NCBI GenBank assembly: GCA_038501625.1
Contig: JAZAYU010000199.1
Coordinates: forward strand, 248,001 to 312,000
Length of the DNA: 64,000 bases
Direction of reading: 5' to 3'
DNA from: Corbicula japonica
Lineage: Eukaryota; Mollusca; Bivalvia; Venerida; Cyrenidae
Positions 34,780-47,143 of this stretch are shown here, one piece after another. Both the position numbers and the translations under genes were made by a program. Below the pieces are notes generated by a model that was not told where the DNA came from, made no database searches, and saw only the letters and a list, made by a program, of their open reading frames with translations. The stretch's first letter is position 1. Each line of letters begins with the position of its first letter.

Positions 34780-37700
34780 GGGCTTGGGACCGGCCATGGC
34801 GGAGTTGCAGGACTACAGAATGACCAAAATGAAGACAAAAATCAATTGATCATCAAAACATTTCAAAATATCAAGATACAACACCCATCATAAATATAAC
34901 TGGAAAATAACCCTGCTTTATGGTAGGACAAATGTCAGTAAATGGCTTAACTTGAGGAAAAGAATCCTCCCCAGAACCCCTAACTCCTATTTATGAAGTA
35001 AACAAGTTACCCCACCCTCCTCCTTTCTCACCCGGGCTTGGGACCGGCCATGGCGGAGTTGCAGACTACAGGAAGACCAATAAAAAAGACAAAAGTAAAT
35101 TGATCAACACCACATTTAAATGACACTTAATGCCCTTACTTGAAAAAAATCCTCCCCAGAACCCCTACCCTTCTGTCCAGAGGAAAGACAAGTACAGTGA
35201 AACAAATCTATTGCAAGACCAGCCAGCAGGTAGCTTTTTTATCTTGAAAGATAAGAACTTGTCAAACTTGTCAAACCGAACTGTGCAAAGTACAACACAA
35301 CCTGTAAACCAGATTTTTATAAATACTTTTTACTGAAATATTTTGAAGTATGCAAGCAGAGGCCAAGTAATGATGTGTTCTAAACTTTAATTTAACCTTG
35401 TACAGTTCAAGTGAAGATACAGGGAGGGTTTAGATATTATTGGTAGATGTGCCAAGTGAGAGTTAGTTGGACTTGGATGTTACAGTATAGGAATTTATAG
35501 GAATTTATAGGATGTATCTTTACCTCAACTGTACAAGAAATATATTTTTTACATTTTTGACAAGTTGTGCTGAAAGCTTGAGCTTTGACGATTTGGCAGC
35601 GGTTTACTTTTTGAAAAGTATGCATCATGTTAAAGTATTTGACCATCCTTTTAATGTTATGACATACATTAAAGGCCTTATTTCTTTTCCAAAGACCTTA
35701 GTTGATGCAGTAGTGGACAAGAACTTTCACAGCCAGCTGCTCTGTAAAACCAGTAAATCTGACCGCACAATTCACAGTGTAACAAATTAAAGAGCAAATT
35801 CATCACAGACATACCTTGCAAGTATGCCAGCCGCCAAGACATAAATTAACAAATGTAGTATAGCATAATATATACAACGCACTAAGCTATGTAGGTAATC
35901 AACAATAAACCCGACTAAGAAACATTTAAAAATATCACAAAATCAAGCCAGAGCACAAACAAATACGGGACAATCTGCAAGCCACTTGAAACTGTCCAAA
36001 AATCTCAACTCAATCTATATGAATACCGCTTAGGTAAAGACTTTGTAATCCACGTATACAAAATGCACAACTCTTATCAGATGTGATTTTGACCTACAAA
36101 TTTTGGGTTCATCAAGACCCTGTTGCCAAAAGAGTATAAAAGGAATACAAAATAGAAGTTGAGGACATTAAGAAATGGCAAAGTTAAAGCCAATATTAAG
36201 ATTTGTGAATGGACCAACAGAATGACAAAGGCAAAAACAAATGTGCAACATTTTCTTCAAAATGGGCAAAAAACCTTCCCCACTGCCCCACCCATTCCAC
36301 AGAAAGCCAAAGGCAATGGAAACAATGTTCAAGACAGATGTTTTGATGCAAATGATATCTAATTGCCTTGTGTTTGCATGTAAAGGGTATTTTATTGGTA
36401 CTTTAAAGTTAGAGTACTGAAATAACTTGAGACTTTAATGCACAGATGTTAACAGGTTTTTTGCTTGTACAACCACGCTATACAAAACCTCATTTTCTGC
36501 CTGGATTTCATGTGTTAACATGCCAAGAAAAAACAATTACAACACTATTTTGGAAAAGGTAACTGTTTCCCTGAACAAAAAATTCAAAGGGTGTTTGCAA
36601 AACAAAAAGGTTTTCTTCTGGACAATTTTAGTCTCATTACAACCATCTAAATAAAACTGCAATCCCCAAAACTAAACGTTATTTTTAAATATAGATGCTA
36701 AATCCTTGCAAGAACATGTAATTGCAAACAGAAATTATAACAAATGCTTTAAAAAAAATGCAATGAGCAACCAAAGATATGACAGATAGCTAACCCCACT
36801 ATTGGTAACCATTCTCTAAACATCTACCCACCACTGCAAAACAAAATTAGAGAGTTGAAATACAACAGATGAACACAGTATGAACCCGTGCCAGTATAAA
36901 AACACGCACTCAGGTTTGAGCAAGTGATCACGCATGTATGCCATTGTGTACAAGCGCATGCCTGCAATGTACTCATGCCAGGCATTGGTCAGGATGGATG
37001 CATGCTTGGCTGTCGAGTCAAACCAGCACCGACTTGTGGCACACTTACACTCTCGCACACACACTGTGCACCACACAAACACAGACTCTTAATACTTATT
37101 GTCAGCTTTGTATAAAATATACAAGTACCAAATGGTACTTGTACTGTTTTGTACAGAGGTGAAAATAGTCTTACACCAAAAACACAAGCATAGGCTGGTT
37201 AGATCACTTCCATTCAAGCACACATCCGCTCCAGCACCAACCTGATATGATAACAGTGAAGGCTTGCTCCCATTCACACAAGTGCACACACATGAACATA
37301 CCCTCCCAAGCACATGCATTTTATACAGACATTAGACTCCAAGATTATTGAACAGAAGAGAGAGTCTAAAATCTCAAGCTTCTTACTGATGACTCGTCTC
37401 ATTTAAGCCAATCAGATGCTTGGGACTCTAGACAGTCTCCAGTTCACGTTTCATGATCTTGGGCATAGTGTTGCACTTCGGCATATTCCATATACATCCA
37501 GAACATTTTCAACTCTTAAATTTTACTTGTGGATAATCTGTCTTGAGAATGGCAACATATAGAAACCCAATGCCCTGAAACTTTGTGAACCTAGAGTAAT
37601 TCCCAAATAACAGAAATTTTTCTTATGTAATCACACCGCCAACAGGCAAGTTTAATAGTTGAATTGACATTTAGCCAGAATGCATCTGTTAAAAGGACCC

Positions 37701-40025
37701 TTGTCCTCCAAAACATTGTTATATTTTCAATTATGTTCAAAGTCATTTTTGATAATTTGTCAGTCTTAAACCAAACGCAAGAATGTGATATTAGAAATCT
37801 CTTCAATAATCTTATTTCCTCCCAACTCAAAGATTAAAGTACCAATAATATCCAAGATCTGTTGGGCTTGGGCTACACACCCTCATTTAAAGGGAAAAAA
37901 CCCTGATAATGTATGTTAACAGTTCCCCTTTCTTCAAGTAGAATGGGACTTAATTAAGCATTTTTCCCCACCATTTTGTAATGAGGCCTGGGGTCTTTTG
38001 GATTGGGATAAATGTGTTTGGGAAATTTGGAAAGCCATAAAAAATATAGAAAGCCAAAAAATACAACAAGTAGTTTCTCATTTTGCCAAGTGGAAGGGGT
38101 TAAAATGCAAGCGATTGAAAGACTGGGAAATATGTTTTTCCACTAAATTGGGATGGGGCACAGAATAGTTTTGGATTGGCAAAAATGTGCCAATTTTATC
38201 TAATTTGGAAAATTAATTTATGTCAATTATAAAAACAAAAAAAATCCAATGAATGACTGTAAAGAAAGCTTTAATGGTATTCATAATAAAACCTGATTAT
38301 TCCACAAAATTACTTTGGGAGTCAAATCTTTTGAATTTCTTTTCATTCCAAAATAATATTTAATCCGAATTGGGAATTCAAAATTTCAACTATGAGAAAA
38401 ATGTTAACATCTTAAACAAAAAACACTAAAGAAAACAAAAGTGGAATTCTGGGCTCAAAATAAACGATACCAGCTGTTCAAATAAAATAACCAGGCCAGC
38501 AATTGCCTGGAGATTGTGTGCATTAATGTATTTTTGTATTACTTGTATCCAATGAATTTCATTTGTCAACTCTATAAAAATTAATTATATACTGTTTACT
38601 CTTACACATTTTCAAATACTTGATTTACATTTACTAGTTTAAAATGCAACAGTTTACATATCGGATGATAAATTATATAATGTTCAACATCAAAATTTAA
38701 CAACACTTCAATGGTAATATTGGTTCCATTTCCTTTACAGTCTCAATCTTAAACAACACTTTTAGTATATGTGAATCCACCACATATGACATGGCATTTT
38801 TCCTCGTTTAATGGTGGTCATTTTCAGGCAACTTATTGCCTTTCCAATTTCTTTTGGAGTCATTTTTTCATATGTTACATTACAGTATATTGCAATTAGA
38901 CCATTTTATTCACCAGAGTTCATGCACAAAATGGGTCTTTGGTAAGCATACATCTTTAAAATCTGTGCAGAGATTTTTAATCATGTTTTGGAAAGACAAT
39001 TTTGTAAATTTGTACCAAAGTAAACTATTATTTGTAAGAAAATTAAAAAAAATAAGACAACAATGTTTTCTAATGCAATACCCAAAAAACGAATAAATGA
39101 TGGTAGCCCCAAAGACCCATTACCTGGTGATGTGTTTTTCCATTTTTACTTATCCACTTCGGTACAGTTCATTAACACAAGTACAGTCTGTCCACTCGCA
39201 TTGATAGAAGCCAGTCCTCTAATATAAAGCTTGTTTAGTCCCTTCATTCACCATAGTAAATGAATACGCACAATCAGACACTAATGTTCATTGAACCAAG
39301 CAATCAACACCAATCCCTCACTGAGCAGCTCCTGTAAAAGTAATTTTGTAATATTAACACTTTATTAAATGAGTACTTATTGCAAATTTGAAGTGTTGAT
39401 CCAGATCTGTGCTGTCTGATCACGATCTGCACCATTTGCATCTGACAAATTGCCTAATGTTATAACAAGTGAACAGTGCGGATCCAGATCATCCGGCACA
39501 TCTGCGCTTAATTTTTGCTGGTGTACTGAGAGTCGTAGAGGAGTAAAGGGTTAAAAAATTAAATTGTAATGGGTTGTGATATGTAAACTGAAACTTGGGT
39601 TCCATGTTAAGTTTTCATAATCTGGTAGCAATGTGTCGGACTTCCCTATTACTTTGACAAGTAAATTGTAAACAAAACATTCAATCTTTCAGTTTAGATC
39701 TATATTCATTATAAACTTAAAAGGAAACCTACAAATTCCTCACACTAATGACTAGTTTTGAGGAAAGATCATCCAGTTTCAAACTTGTCATACATATGAG
39801 CAAGACTATCTGATCTTATGAACAAATTTGGCATGTTAATACAACAAGTTTCTTATTAGCTTACACAAGATATACATGAAAATCAACTTCATTGCTGAAT
39901 ATGCTCCAGACATTGCGACTCAAATAGTCCTTTTCCTGTTTTGTGGTTCCAGGTTATTTTTTTTTAACTATTATTAAAAGAAATATAATAAATTCATCAT
40001 GCAAAACTGTTTCATGTAAAAAAAA
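34780..40025. other. Duplicated non-coding stretch of copy B
   Basis: Matches 15040-22140 of copy A. It contains the empty site of the 1270-bp insertion near 35841, a decayed hairpin-H element near 37330-37465 and a decayed family P element near 39390-39556. ORFs (35130-35336, 36816-37082, 38836-39096) are short, without domains, and not called. Confidence 0.55.
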
Positions 40026-40063
40026 AATTATACATTAAATGAACAATTAAGCTATTAAAATAC

Positions 40064-40161
40064 CTGACTAAACTTGAATGTTGTAAGTAGCATGTGGAAG
40101 ACAACTTAAGTTGGAACCCCAGGATATTTGGACTTGTTGGGTTCCCAGCTCATTCACTGAT
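40064..40161 (-). other. Exon-like block 6 of a repeated cluster
   Basis: On the minus strand a possible acceptor TTATCAG precedes GAATGAGCTGGGAA, a phrase shared with blocks 3-5, and the block ends CAG/GTATTTTA. The acceptor position is uncertain, with two AG choices. It lies just beyond the end of segmental copy B. Confidence 0.35.
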
Positions 40162-40287
40162 CTGATAACTCCAACAGTGGGAAATAACTTTCAGTCCACA
40201 AGAAATTATCATTCAGCTATACAGCATCAATCCATCCATGGCTATCTCATCCTGTAACATGAATCCTTTGTTATTTATACACGATTA

Positions 40288-40500
40288 TTAACCCCTTTCC
40301 TCTGAATACATACACCTTTATCACATGGGTTAACAGTGTAAATCCAGATCATCCAGCACATACATGCTGTCTGATCAGAATTTGCACTGTTCACATTTTA
40401 GGTTAGAAATAACCTTAAATATTAAAACAGTGCAGATTCTGATCAGATGACAGATGTGACGGCCGATCTGGATTTACACTTTTCACCAAGGAATAAGTGA
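40288..40500. mobile_element. Family P MITE, one end preserved
   Basis: Left end TTAACCCCTTTCCTC. The interior has AGTGTAAATCCAGATCATCC, GATCAGAATTTGCACTG and CGATCTGGATTTACAC as in the full copy. The right TTAA end has been lost. Confidence 0.6.
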
Positions 40501-40769
40501 ATCTATGGAGTAATTTAATCAAGCCACCGGTATATTCAAACTGCAGGTTAAGTTACAAATTGTCAATAAAACAAAATAATTTGCAACTATTCCAAACAAC
40601 CATAAAAGCTCAATGCAAAACTGAGTGAAAAAGGGGCATAATTTGACAAATAGCAGAGTTGTGGTTCTTATTGGTTATGATGTAAATTATGATAATGATT
40701 CCTTGTACCACTGATGTTTTTTTGTATAACATCTACGCTTCTACACACTGAAGAAAGTAGTTACTTTAC

Positions 40770-40903
40770 CTTAATATACACATCTGAGAAATCTTTTCCA
40801 TCTGCTTTGTAAGTATTCATTAAGACAATATGCAGAAAGGTAGATCTACTGGTTCTTTGGTCCCGTCACACCTTTATTCCAGCTCAATCTTTCAACAACT
40901 ATT
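40770..40903 (-). other. Exon-like block 5 (134 nt)
   Basis: Acceptor CCATTTCAG and donor TTAAG/GTAAAGTAAC on the minus strand. It contains GATTGAGCTGGAA. It has stops in all frames, including TAG at the position where block 2 has a Trp codon in a related phrase. It may be a lncRNA exon or a decayed coding exon. Confidence 0.45.
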
Positions 40904-41024
40904 CTGAAATGGAAATGGAAAAATGTTATTTTGAATAATCTTGTAAATAAATAATAATATAAACAAATTGTGTTTATTTCTGAAAACCCATTTCTCAATA
41001 TTGACACATTTTAATGTGTGTACG

Positions 41025-41205
41025 ACTAGTGTAGATCCGATTAAACCGGCACATTAGTGCCGTCTGATAAGGATCTGCACTGGTCACATCTTTGTCAGAA
41101 ATAGCCGAATGAATCTAAAAGCAAACAGTGTATATCCTGATCAGACAGCATGGATCTGAGAACTGATCTGGATCTACACTATTCGGCTATGCAATAACAG
41201 TGTTA
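41025..41205. mobile_element. Decayed family P MITE
   Basis: Alternating AGTGTAGATCCGATTAAACC, AGGATCTGCACTGGTCACA, CAGTGTATATCCTGATCAG and TGATCTGGATCTACACT in the order of the full copy. No TTAA ends remain. Confidence 0.55.
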
Positions 41206-42290
41206 TTCAGCTAAGGGTCATTCTGAAAACTGCGGAAGTTGACATTCAACAGCACTACCAAATATTCCGACTGAAGAATATCAATATTTAGTCATGAAGT
41301 TACAGATACCCAATGTACTAGTAATTATTTTGAAAACTGTCAAAGTTGACCCTGCTGCCTCCTTCGTAAATAAATGGACAAAGCCACATGAAATGCAAGT
41401 TTATTAGGTCACAAATATCTACTATTGATGCATAACAAATTTTTCATATGTTAGCCAGTCATTATCATGAAAGCTGTAGAGGTAATCCAACAATTATTGA
41501 CCTTTAAACCGTGACATGAGCTACGAACTGTTAGGATCATAGCTCTTACACTAGACTAATATTTAGACCAACACTGGTGAAATTCAGACAAGAACCCTCA
41601 ATTCTTTTGCAAAGTTTTTCCCTTTTTAAATCTAGAAATTGGCACTTGACCTTTGAACACTGTATGTGTGACCTTAGTAAGAGCCATGGTTCTTGGGGCC
41701 CAATACTCTGTCATATCAAAATACCTTCAGTTGCTAAATTATAAGCTCTGAACTTTTGGCATTATTTACCTTTAAATCACTAGTGACTTTGACCTTGAGT
41801 TCATGGATACGGGATTCCGCCTCAAAGGTAATCACTTGGGTGAAGTCTGGTTGAAATCCCTCCATTGGTTGCGTAGACATGCTCCAGATACCAGATTTGT
41901 GAATGTCATAACAGATGGACATCCGTAGTATAGCTTTCACCAAGTCCAGCGACGACAGCAGCTATGTCTTTTTTTAACTGTAATCTACGACTACAGCATT
42001 GAAGACTTCCTGAAAAGATATAATTTTACAGCTCTTATGCAATTTACTCACCATCTTACTCATGCCCATCTTTTGGACTGAAGCTATACCTCAATTTGAA
42101 TTATTTATAACTAAGTTAACCTATGAAGTGTCATTGATCAGTATCATTCGGTTTTTAAAAGATTTGATTAACAAAAAATTTCCAAGAAAACAGCGAGCTC
42201 AACTATTCACTTTATTTGAAACAAATTCAATTTAAGATTAAAAGAGCAACTTTGGCCAAACTTTAACAAATCTATGCGATTAGTGTATTT

Positions 42291-44181
42291 TTATTTTACA
42301 TGCGTTGAGAAATGTTAAAACATTTAAGGAAATAGACCTAAAAGAATTCCTAAAATTCTATTTGCAATTAAACACAAAAATGAATGAACACAAACAACAA
42401 TTTTAATGACCACTTGAATAAAGTATTATTGGCAATATGCAAGATATTCTTCAAGAACTTTCAATTATGAAGAGGAAAATTAACCTTTGTTAACATTTTA
42501 GTCACCCGTTTTCGCGACCACACAACGGAAGGTCAAACACATTTTTACAAATATCTCATACTCTATACGCCTTTCCAATAATTCGGTGATTTTTTCGGTT
42601 ACCTCCCCTATTCAGTCACGTGACTACTATACAGGAAAAAGTATTGCTCGCTGTAATAATGTAATAGGGAACATGTACCTACAACTTTCGTTTTTCATCA
42701 AGAAATTTCTTTTTTAAAATATATTTTCTCGTTTATCGTTGAATTAGTAATAACACATCAGCGTAATGAATTTTTTTAATCAAGAATAGTTTATATATAA
42801 AACAAATCTAATTTGACTAAAAGTGTAGTCATACCTCGCGCCAAGGTTTACTTCAAACGACTTAAACTAACAGCCTGTGTTCTATCCACGGATAAATTGA
42901 GTGTCGTTTCCGGCTTAGCGTGTCTTATCAACTACTGACATGCCGGCTGCGATTGATTTTGAAAGCGGCATGTCATAAAAATGCCAAATTGTCGCGGACA
43001 AGGCGTCCCCTGTCAATTACTAAGAAGAAGATATCCTTGACCAATAGAGATCGGTTTACTTTTTTATGTACCTCCACCTCCCAATTAATAAGTATATCGA
43101 AATCCTTAATTACTGAATCGGGTATCAAAAGTATTTGATATAGCAGTTATATGAATTATTAATCCTTAATACGACAAGTAGAACCATAAGACATCAATTA
43201 GAAACTCATCTTAGCAGAACATTTTATAAATATTCAATCAAGCGATGGAGCGTTTACACCAAAATGACAGAATTTCAAACCTTAGCAGTCTTAATGTTAA
43301 TATAAATGTTCCCATCATTATTTGAAGCAGGCATCTCCGTCTTTATTAGAAGCCAGCATCAGAATCCTTGAATTTTATTCTATGAATGATACTCTTACGT
43401 AAACGAACAATCAGATAACCTTATTGATCCTTCTTAATTTCAAGACAGAATCAATCGTACCGTATTTTTGCTTGTGAAGTATACGTGACGTTTTCAAAAA
43501 TTCAAAATTATTTGTTTGTTGAACATTAACGGTACGATGAATTCAAATAATAGATGAGTACATGTATAACGTAGATACTGTAACCGAATGTTGACATGTC
43601 ACAATTTCCGGAGTATAGTACATTACCAGTCTTAGCAATTTGCGAATTTCATACCAGTTAAATATAATTTTAAGTATAAAATACATAAAGATGAAAATGC
43701 TGTATAGAAATTCGTAACATTAATACTCGCGTTTATCCGAATCGCGTCTCATACTGCCCACTATCAACAAGAAGGGTACATGTTCTTACAATATTAAAAA
43801 TGCAAATATCTAACAAATAGTGAAAATAAAAATGTCCGACTAGAATAACAGACCAGTAACTTATTTTCGACCGGCGGCAACGATTTTACACCTGAAATTT
43901 AATGGATTATGTTAGGCCTTATGTGCTTAAGCCATAGTCCGATAGTTCAGCTTTCCTGTGAAGCCTCGTTTTGGGTTGATATCTGGTCACGGGAAGTAAC
44001 TCGTACAGGACTGCGAAACTGTTTATTGGAAAGGCGTATAGATTTGTTAATCAAATGGACCTTAGTGTTGTAACTCATTACTCATAAAGCATTTAAATTG
44101 TGTTTGGTTGCAAATAGAATTTTAGGAATTTGTTAGGTCTATTTTTCTTTACTGTTGTAACTTAATGTATGTAAAATAAAC
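42291..44181. mobile_element. ~1.9-kb element with long diverged inverted ends
   Basis: The left end ATTTTTATTTTACATGCGTT and the right end GTATGTAAAATAAACA are inverted. Further inverted matches follow inward: CCTAAAATTCTATTTGCAA at 42350-42368 against its partner near 44120, and TATACGCCTTTCCAATAA near 42568 against its partner near 44025. Also paired are TTACCTCCCC...GTCACGTGAC near 42600 and GTCACGGGAAGTAAC near 43986. The ends are inverted over some 300 bp with gaps. The interior has no ORF above 72 codons, so it is non-autonomous; the long ends recall Mutator-like or fold-back elements. Confidence 0.65.
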
Positions 44182-44554
44182 ATTAAAAACAGTTTTTGCA
44201 GTTTTATTTAACAGCTTTTTGCCATGGATGAGGACTGATTGTCTTTTTATTAACATCAGTGCAATATCAACTGCCATAGAACCTTAACTTTACCTTGACC
44301 AACTACAGATAGGACTTCAGAACAGTATAGTTGCAAGAAATAAAATTTGAAAATCTCATGAAATATTAATGGCAATTACAGCAGTTATGTTTCTGCGATG
44401 AAAGGACATAGGCCAGTCTCAAATTATTAAGCTGATCATCTACATGTCAAATATGCTGCCTCATTTTTGACTATCGCTGAACTTGACCATACTGGATCAA
44501 ACAGGAAATTAAGTTATTATTACTGTAAATGGATGATGAAAGCGGTTACTATAC

Positions 44555-44690
44555 CTGGGTGTACTCTACAGATGAAGCGAGACTTCTTGAATCTGTGTAG
44601 CAAGTCATCTCCTTGACAACATTAGGAAAACAGAACTACTGGTCATCTCGCCTAGTCAAATACTGTTCCCAGCTCAATCCTCCATCCAGT
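44555..44690 (-). other. Exon-like block 4 (136 nt)
   Basis: Acceptor ATGATTTCAG and donor ACCCAG/GTATAGTAAC on the minus strand. It contains GATTGAGCTGGGAA and AAGAAGTCTCGCTT, both shared with block 3. One frame is open except for a single internal TAG. It could be an alternative terminal exon or a decayed coding exon. Confidence 0.5.
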
Positions 44691-45079
44691 CTGAAATCAT
44701 TCATTTTACTAATATATTATTTATTTTTAAAACCAATTTGTTTTATTCAATACACATGATCCAAACTTTAATTAAAATAGAAGGCTGACAAAAATTAACA
44801 CACCACACAAAGGCAAAACCAAAAAAAGGTCTTTGAAGGCAGATGTTCTTTGTTCACAGGTGAATTTGTGTGAATTTGTTTTTTTAAGCATTAAGTGGGA
44901 AAACTGAATTGTGATCTGTATACACAGGTGTTTTGTTTACAGTTGGCTTTTAGCACAGGTTGGACTGTGGCTCTTACATTGACCTAAATACTGAAGCTGT
45001 TGCAAGACCCAACCCCCTCAGCTCCATCTTGTGCTCACATAAAAGTCATGGCTCTCTAAACATGACAAAGGCCAATGAT

Positions 45080-45190
45080 CATAAAACTCTTAGACCAGTC
45101 TCGAATCTCAAGCTGAAATAAAGACCAGCGCCATGTCAGCCTGATCCTTGAAATTCGAGGTCTCCAATCGAAGTTTTATGATCTTAGGCC
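45080..45190. mobile_element. Decayed hairpin MITE, family H
   Basis: Ends ATCATAAAACTCTTAGACCA and TCGAAGTTTTATGATC are inverted. GTCTCGAATCTCAAG and CTTGAAATTCGAGG are the inner arms. The centre keeps CGCCATGTCAGCC. Confidence 0.6.
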
Positions 45191-45384
45191 AAGATGTTGC
45201 CAAGACAAGCTCCACTATGCTCCAGAAATAAGATATGATGGACAGACACAAGTTGAAGGACAAACCAAGCAATCACTATGTATCGATCATTTAACAATGG
45301 TGATTCAATGTATTCCAGTTTGTTTTCAATGAGCAAAACACAGAAATCCTGCCTAAAAAAGAATGAATAAATCAGTAACTATAC

Positions 45385-45538
45385 CTTGTTATACTCTGCA
45401 AGCGAGACTTCTTGTACAACTCCTTTCTATCTGCATACCCAAGTCTTCCCCATTACAACTCTTAGAACGGTTGAAAACCAATGGTTATCTGGTCTATTTA
45501 CATCCAGTTCCAAGCTCAATCACATCAAAATAACCAAT
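45385..45538 (-). other. Exon-like block 3 (154 nt)
   Basis: Acceptor CTAAATTTCAG and donor ACAAG/GTATAGTTAC on the minus strand. It contains GATTGAGCTTGGAA near its start and AAGAAGTCTCGCTT near its end, at the same relative places as block 4. All three frames have stops. Confidence 0.5.
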
Positions 45539-45966
45539 CTGAAATTTAGAAATATTTATTTTGAAATTTTATCTTTGTTTAAGCATGAATAAGCTGTCTA
45601 ATTTTGATCTACAATGTTGGCACTTGCAATAAAATGTATATAAAATTATATGGAGGAAAGGGAGCAAGTCTTTCCCTTTCTGAATTTAACATTGCAGTGT
45701 ATGATATCTTGTACTGCTAACAGGTGACCTCCCATTCTCCATAATTGAGAAATAAACAAGCTGTGGAAACATTTTGGAACTTTTTGCTCCGGTTTATTAT
45801 ATTGTTAACTGGTTTCACTGCAAAGATTTACAACATTTTTCTAAGACTTCAGTATGCGACTAAGAACTTTGACCATCTGATCCCATGTATAGTTTATTGT
45901 CTTCTAAATGGGCATAATACACAAATGCTGCCTGAAAGAGAAAAAAAACCAAAGCAGTTACTATAC

Positions 45967-46097
45967 CTGGCTATAATCTAGGCATGCGAGAATCTCTCCA
46001 TGGTCTGTAGCCAAGTCTTAGACAAGACCATTTATAGAAATGTAGAACCACACGTTATCTGTACCAGCACAAGCCTTCACCAACTCTGCTCCACAAA
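45967..46097 (-). other. Exon-like block 2 (131 nt)
   Basis: Acceptor TTTTTTTCAG-type tract and donor GCCAG/GTATAGTAAC on the minus strand. Its intron start continues CTGCTTTGG, close to the other blocks. One frame gives 25 codons before a stop. A resemblance of its CGxEL start to an insulin B chain was considered and rejected. Confidence 0.45.
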
Positions 46098-46213
46098 CTG
46101 AAAAAATATTTTTATTTTTATCAATCTTAATGTGCAGTGCATAAAATCAAGTTTGCTAATTCAATCATAGTTATGATGCGGATATTGTGTTACAAATGAG
46201 AATGTAGTGCAAA

Positions 46214-46255
46214 CAGGAATCTTTATCAAATTTGATAAAGATTCCTGGTGCAAAC
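46214..46255. repeat. 34-bp perfect palindrome next to an 8-bp direct repeat
   Basis: 46214-46247 is perfectly self-complementary, with arms CAGGAATCTTTATCAAA and its inverse. GTGCAAAC occurs at 46207-46214 and 46248-46255, as an 8-bp target duplication would. Confidence 0.85.
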
Positions 46256-46410
46256 TACCTAAGTCACGGGTAGTGCAAGTCAGCATCCAGGCCTTTCTAG
46301 TCGCCATCAAAATGTAATTAAATGGCACTTTTCCTGGTGTTGATTATTACGTCATTTTAAGATGACAAAGTCTAAGCGTGTATATTAATATAGCTATCTA
46401 CAGAAGTAAA

Positions 46411-46597
46411 GGGGGGGGGGGGGTAATAAAAACGCCCTATCCAGAGAATTTTTTTAGTACAAGGTGACCTTGCACATATAGGCGACACACTGTCTTGTCA
46501 AGCTAAACATATGGGCCAAGTTATTTTTGAAATTCCTCGGTGTTTCTTCTGCCAAGTTACACCCTTGACACGAATTGTTGACCCCCCCCCCCCCCCC
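46411..46597. repeat. G13 and C16 runs flanking a repeat fragment
   Basis: G13 at 46411-46423 and C16 at 46582-46597 bound a 158-bp piece of the AAGGTGACCTTG / GCCAAGTTATTTTTG repeat class. The two runs can pair with one another in a single strand. Confidence 0.8.
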
Positions 46598-46893
46598 AAA
46601 ACGACAAACTCGTGATGACGATTTTCAAAATAAAATCCGATAATGGAAGCCTTTTTGCTGTTCGAAATTATTTAATGCGTGCTTATGCATACATTTTTAA
46701 TAATAATTTCATCATGTTCCTTTGCTGGCAGTCCAGTACACTTCTTTAGTTCCAAAAACAACACGTGGCCATTTTGTCACGTCGCTAGCACATGGCATAT
46801 TTCTTTTTCAAGTTGTAACCAAATCTCGACATGTAGCGCATTGAAAAAAAATCACAATTAATTGAATTAGATAATAATTAAGTCAACACTTAC

Positions 46894-47064
46894 ATTTCTG
46901 GTGTTCCATTCCTCCTCAGCCAAACCACAAACTTCTCAGACAAGAAATCGCTTCTCCAAGTCGCATCGCCAACTGATTTGTCATCTCCCTGGTCTGCAAT
47001 ATTTATCCCCTGACAAGTCACGGAAAAAGCGTGCAGTTTCCCGCCGCGAATATCAAATTGTGTC
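46894..47064 (-). other. Exon-like block 1, possible first exon of the cluster
   Basis: A strong donor AAAT/GTAAGTG follows at 46893 on the minus strand. One frame is open for about 56 codons up to the donor but contains no ATG at its start. Another frame has a 22-codon ORF starting ATGACAAATCAG. An internal acceptor-like CTTGTCAG (near 47016) is also possible. It lacks the GATTGAGCTGG phrase of the other blocks. Whether it belongs to the same transcript is inference. Confidence 0.35.
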
Positions 47065-47143
47065 TTCTATAAATAAAGCTGACACGTCACAGAGATAGCA
47101 CTAAATGAAAAACAAGAAGCATTAGTTAGAATAGGATAGCAAG

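Larger units (their letters stand above)
29440..40025. repeat. Segmental duplication, copy B
   Basis: Partner of 8300-22140, offset by roughly 18-21 kb and in the same orientation. It lacks the three insertions of copy A and so shows the empty sites. It has its own expansion at 31463-34010. The boundary lies near 40025, where sequence after TTCATGTAAAAAAAAATTA diverges from copy A. Confidence 0.85.

Noticed and set aside
45967..46097. Insulin-like B chain in exon-like block 2 (CGAELVKAC)
   Set aside because: The two cysteines are eight residues apart instead of the twelve of insulin B chains. The frame does not match the neighbouring block, and a stop follows after 25 codons.
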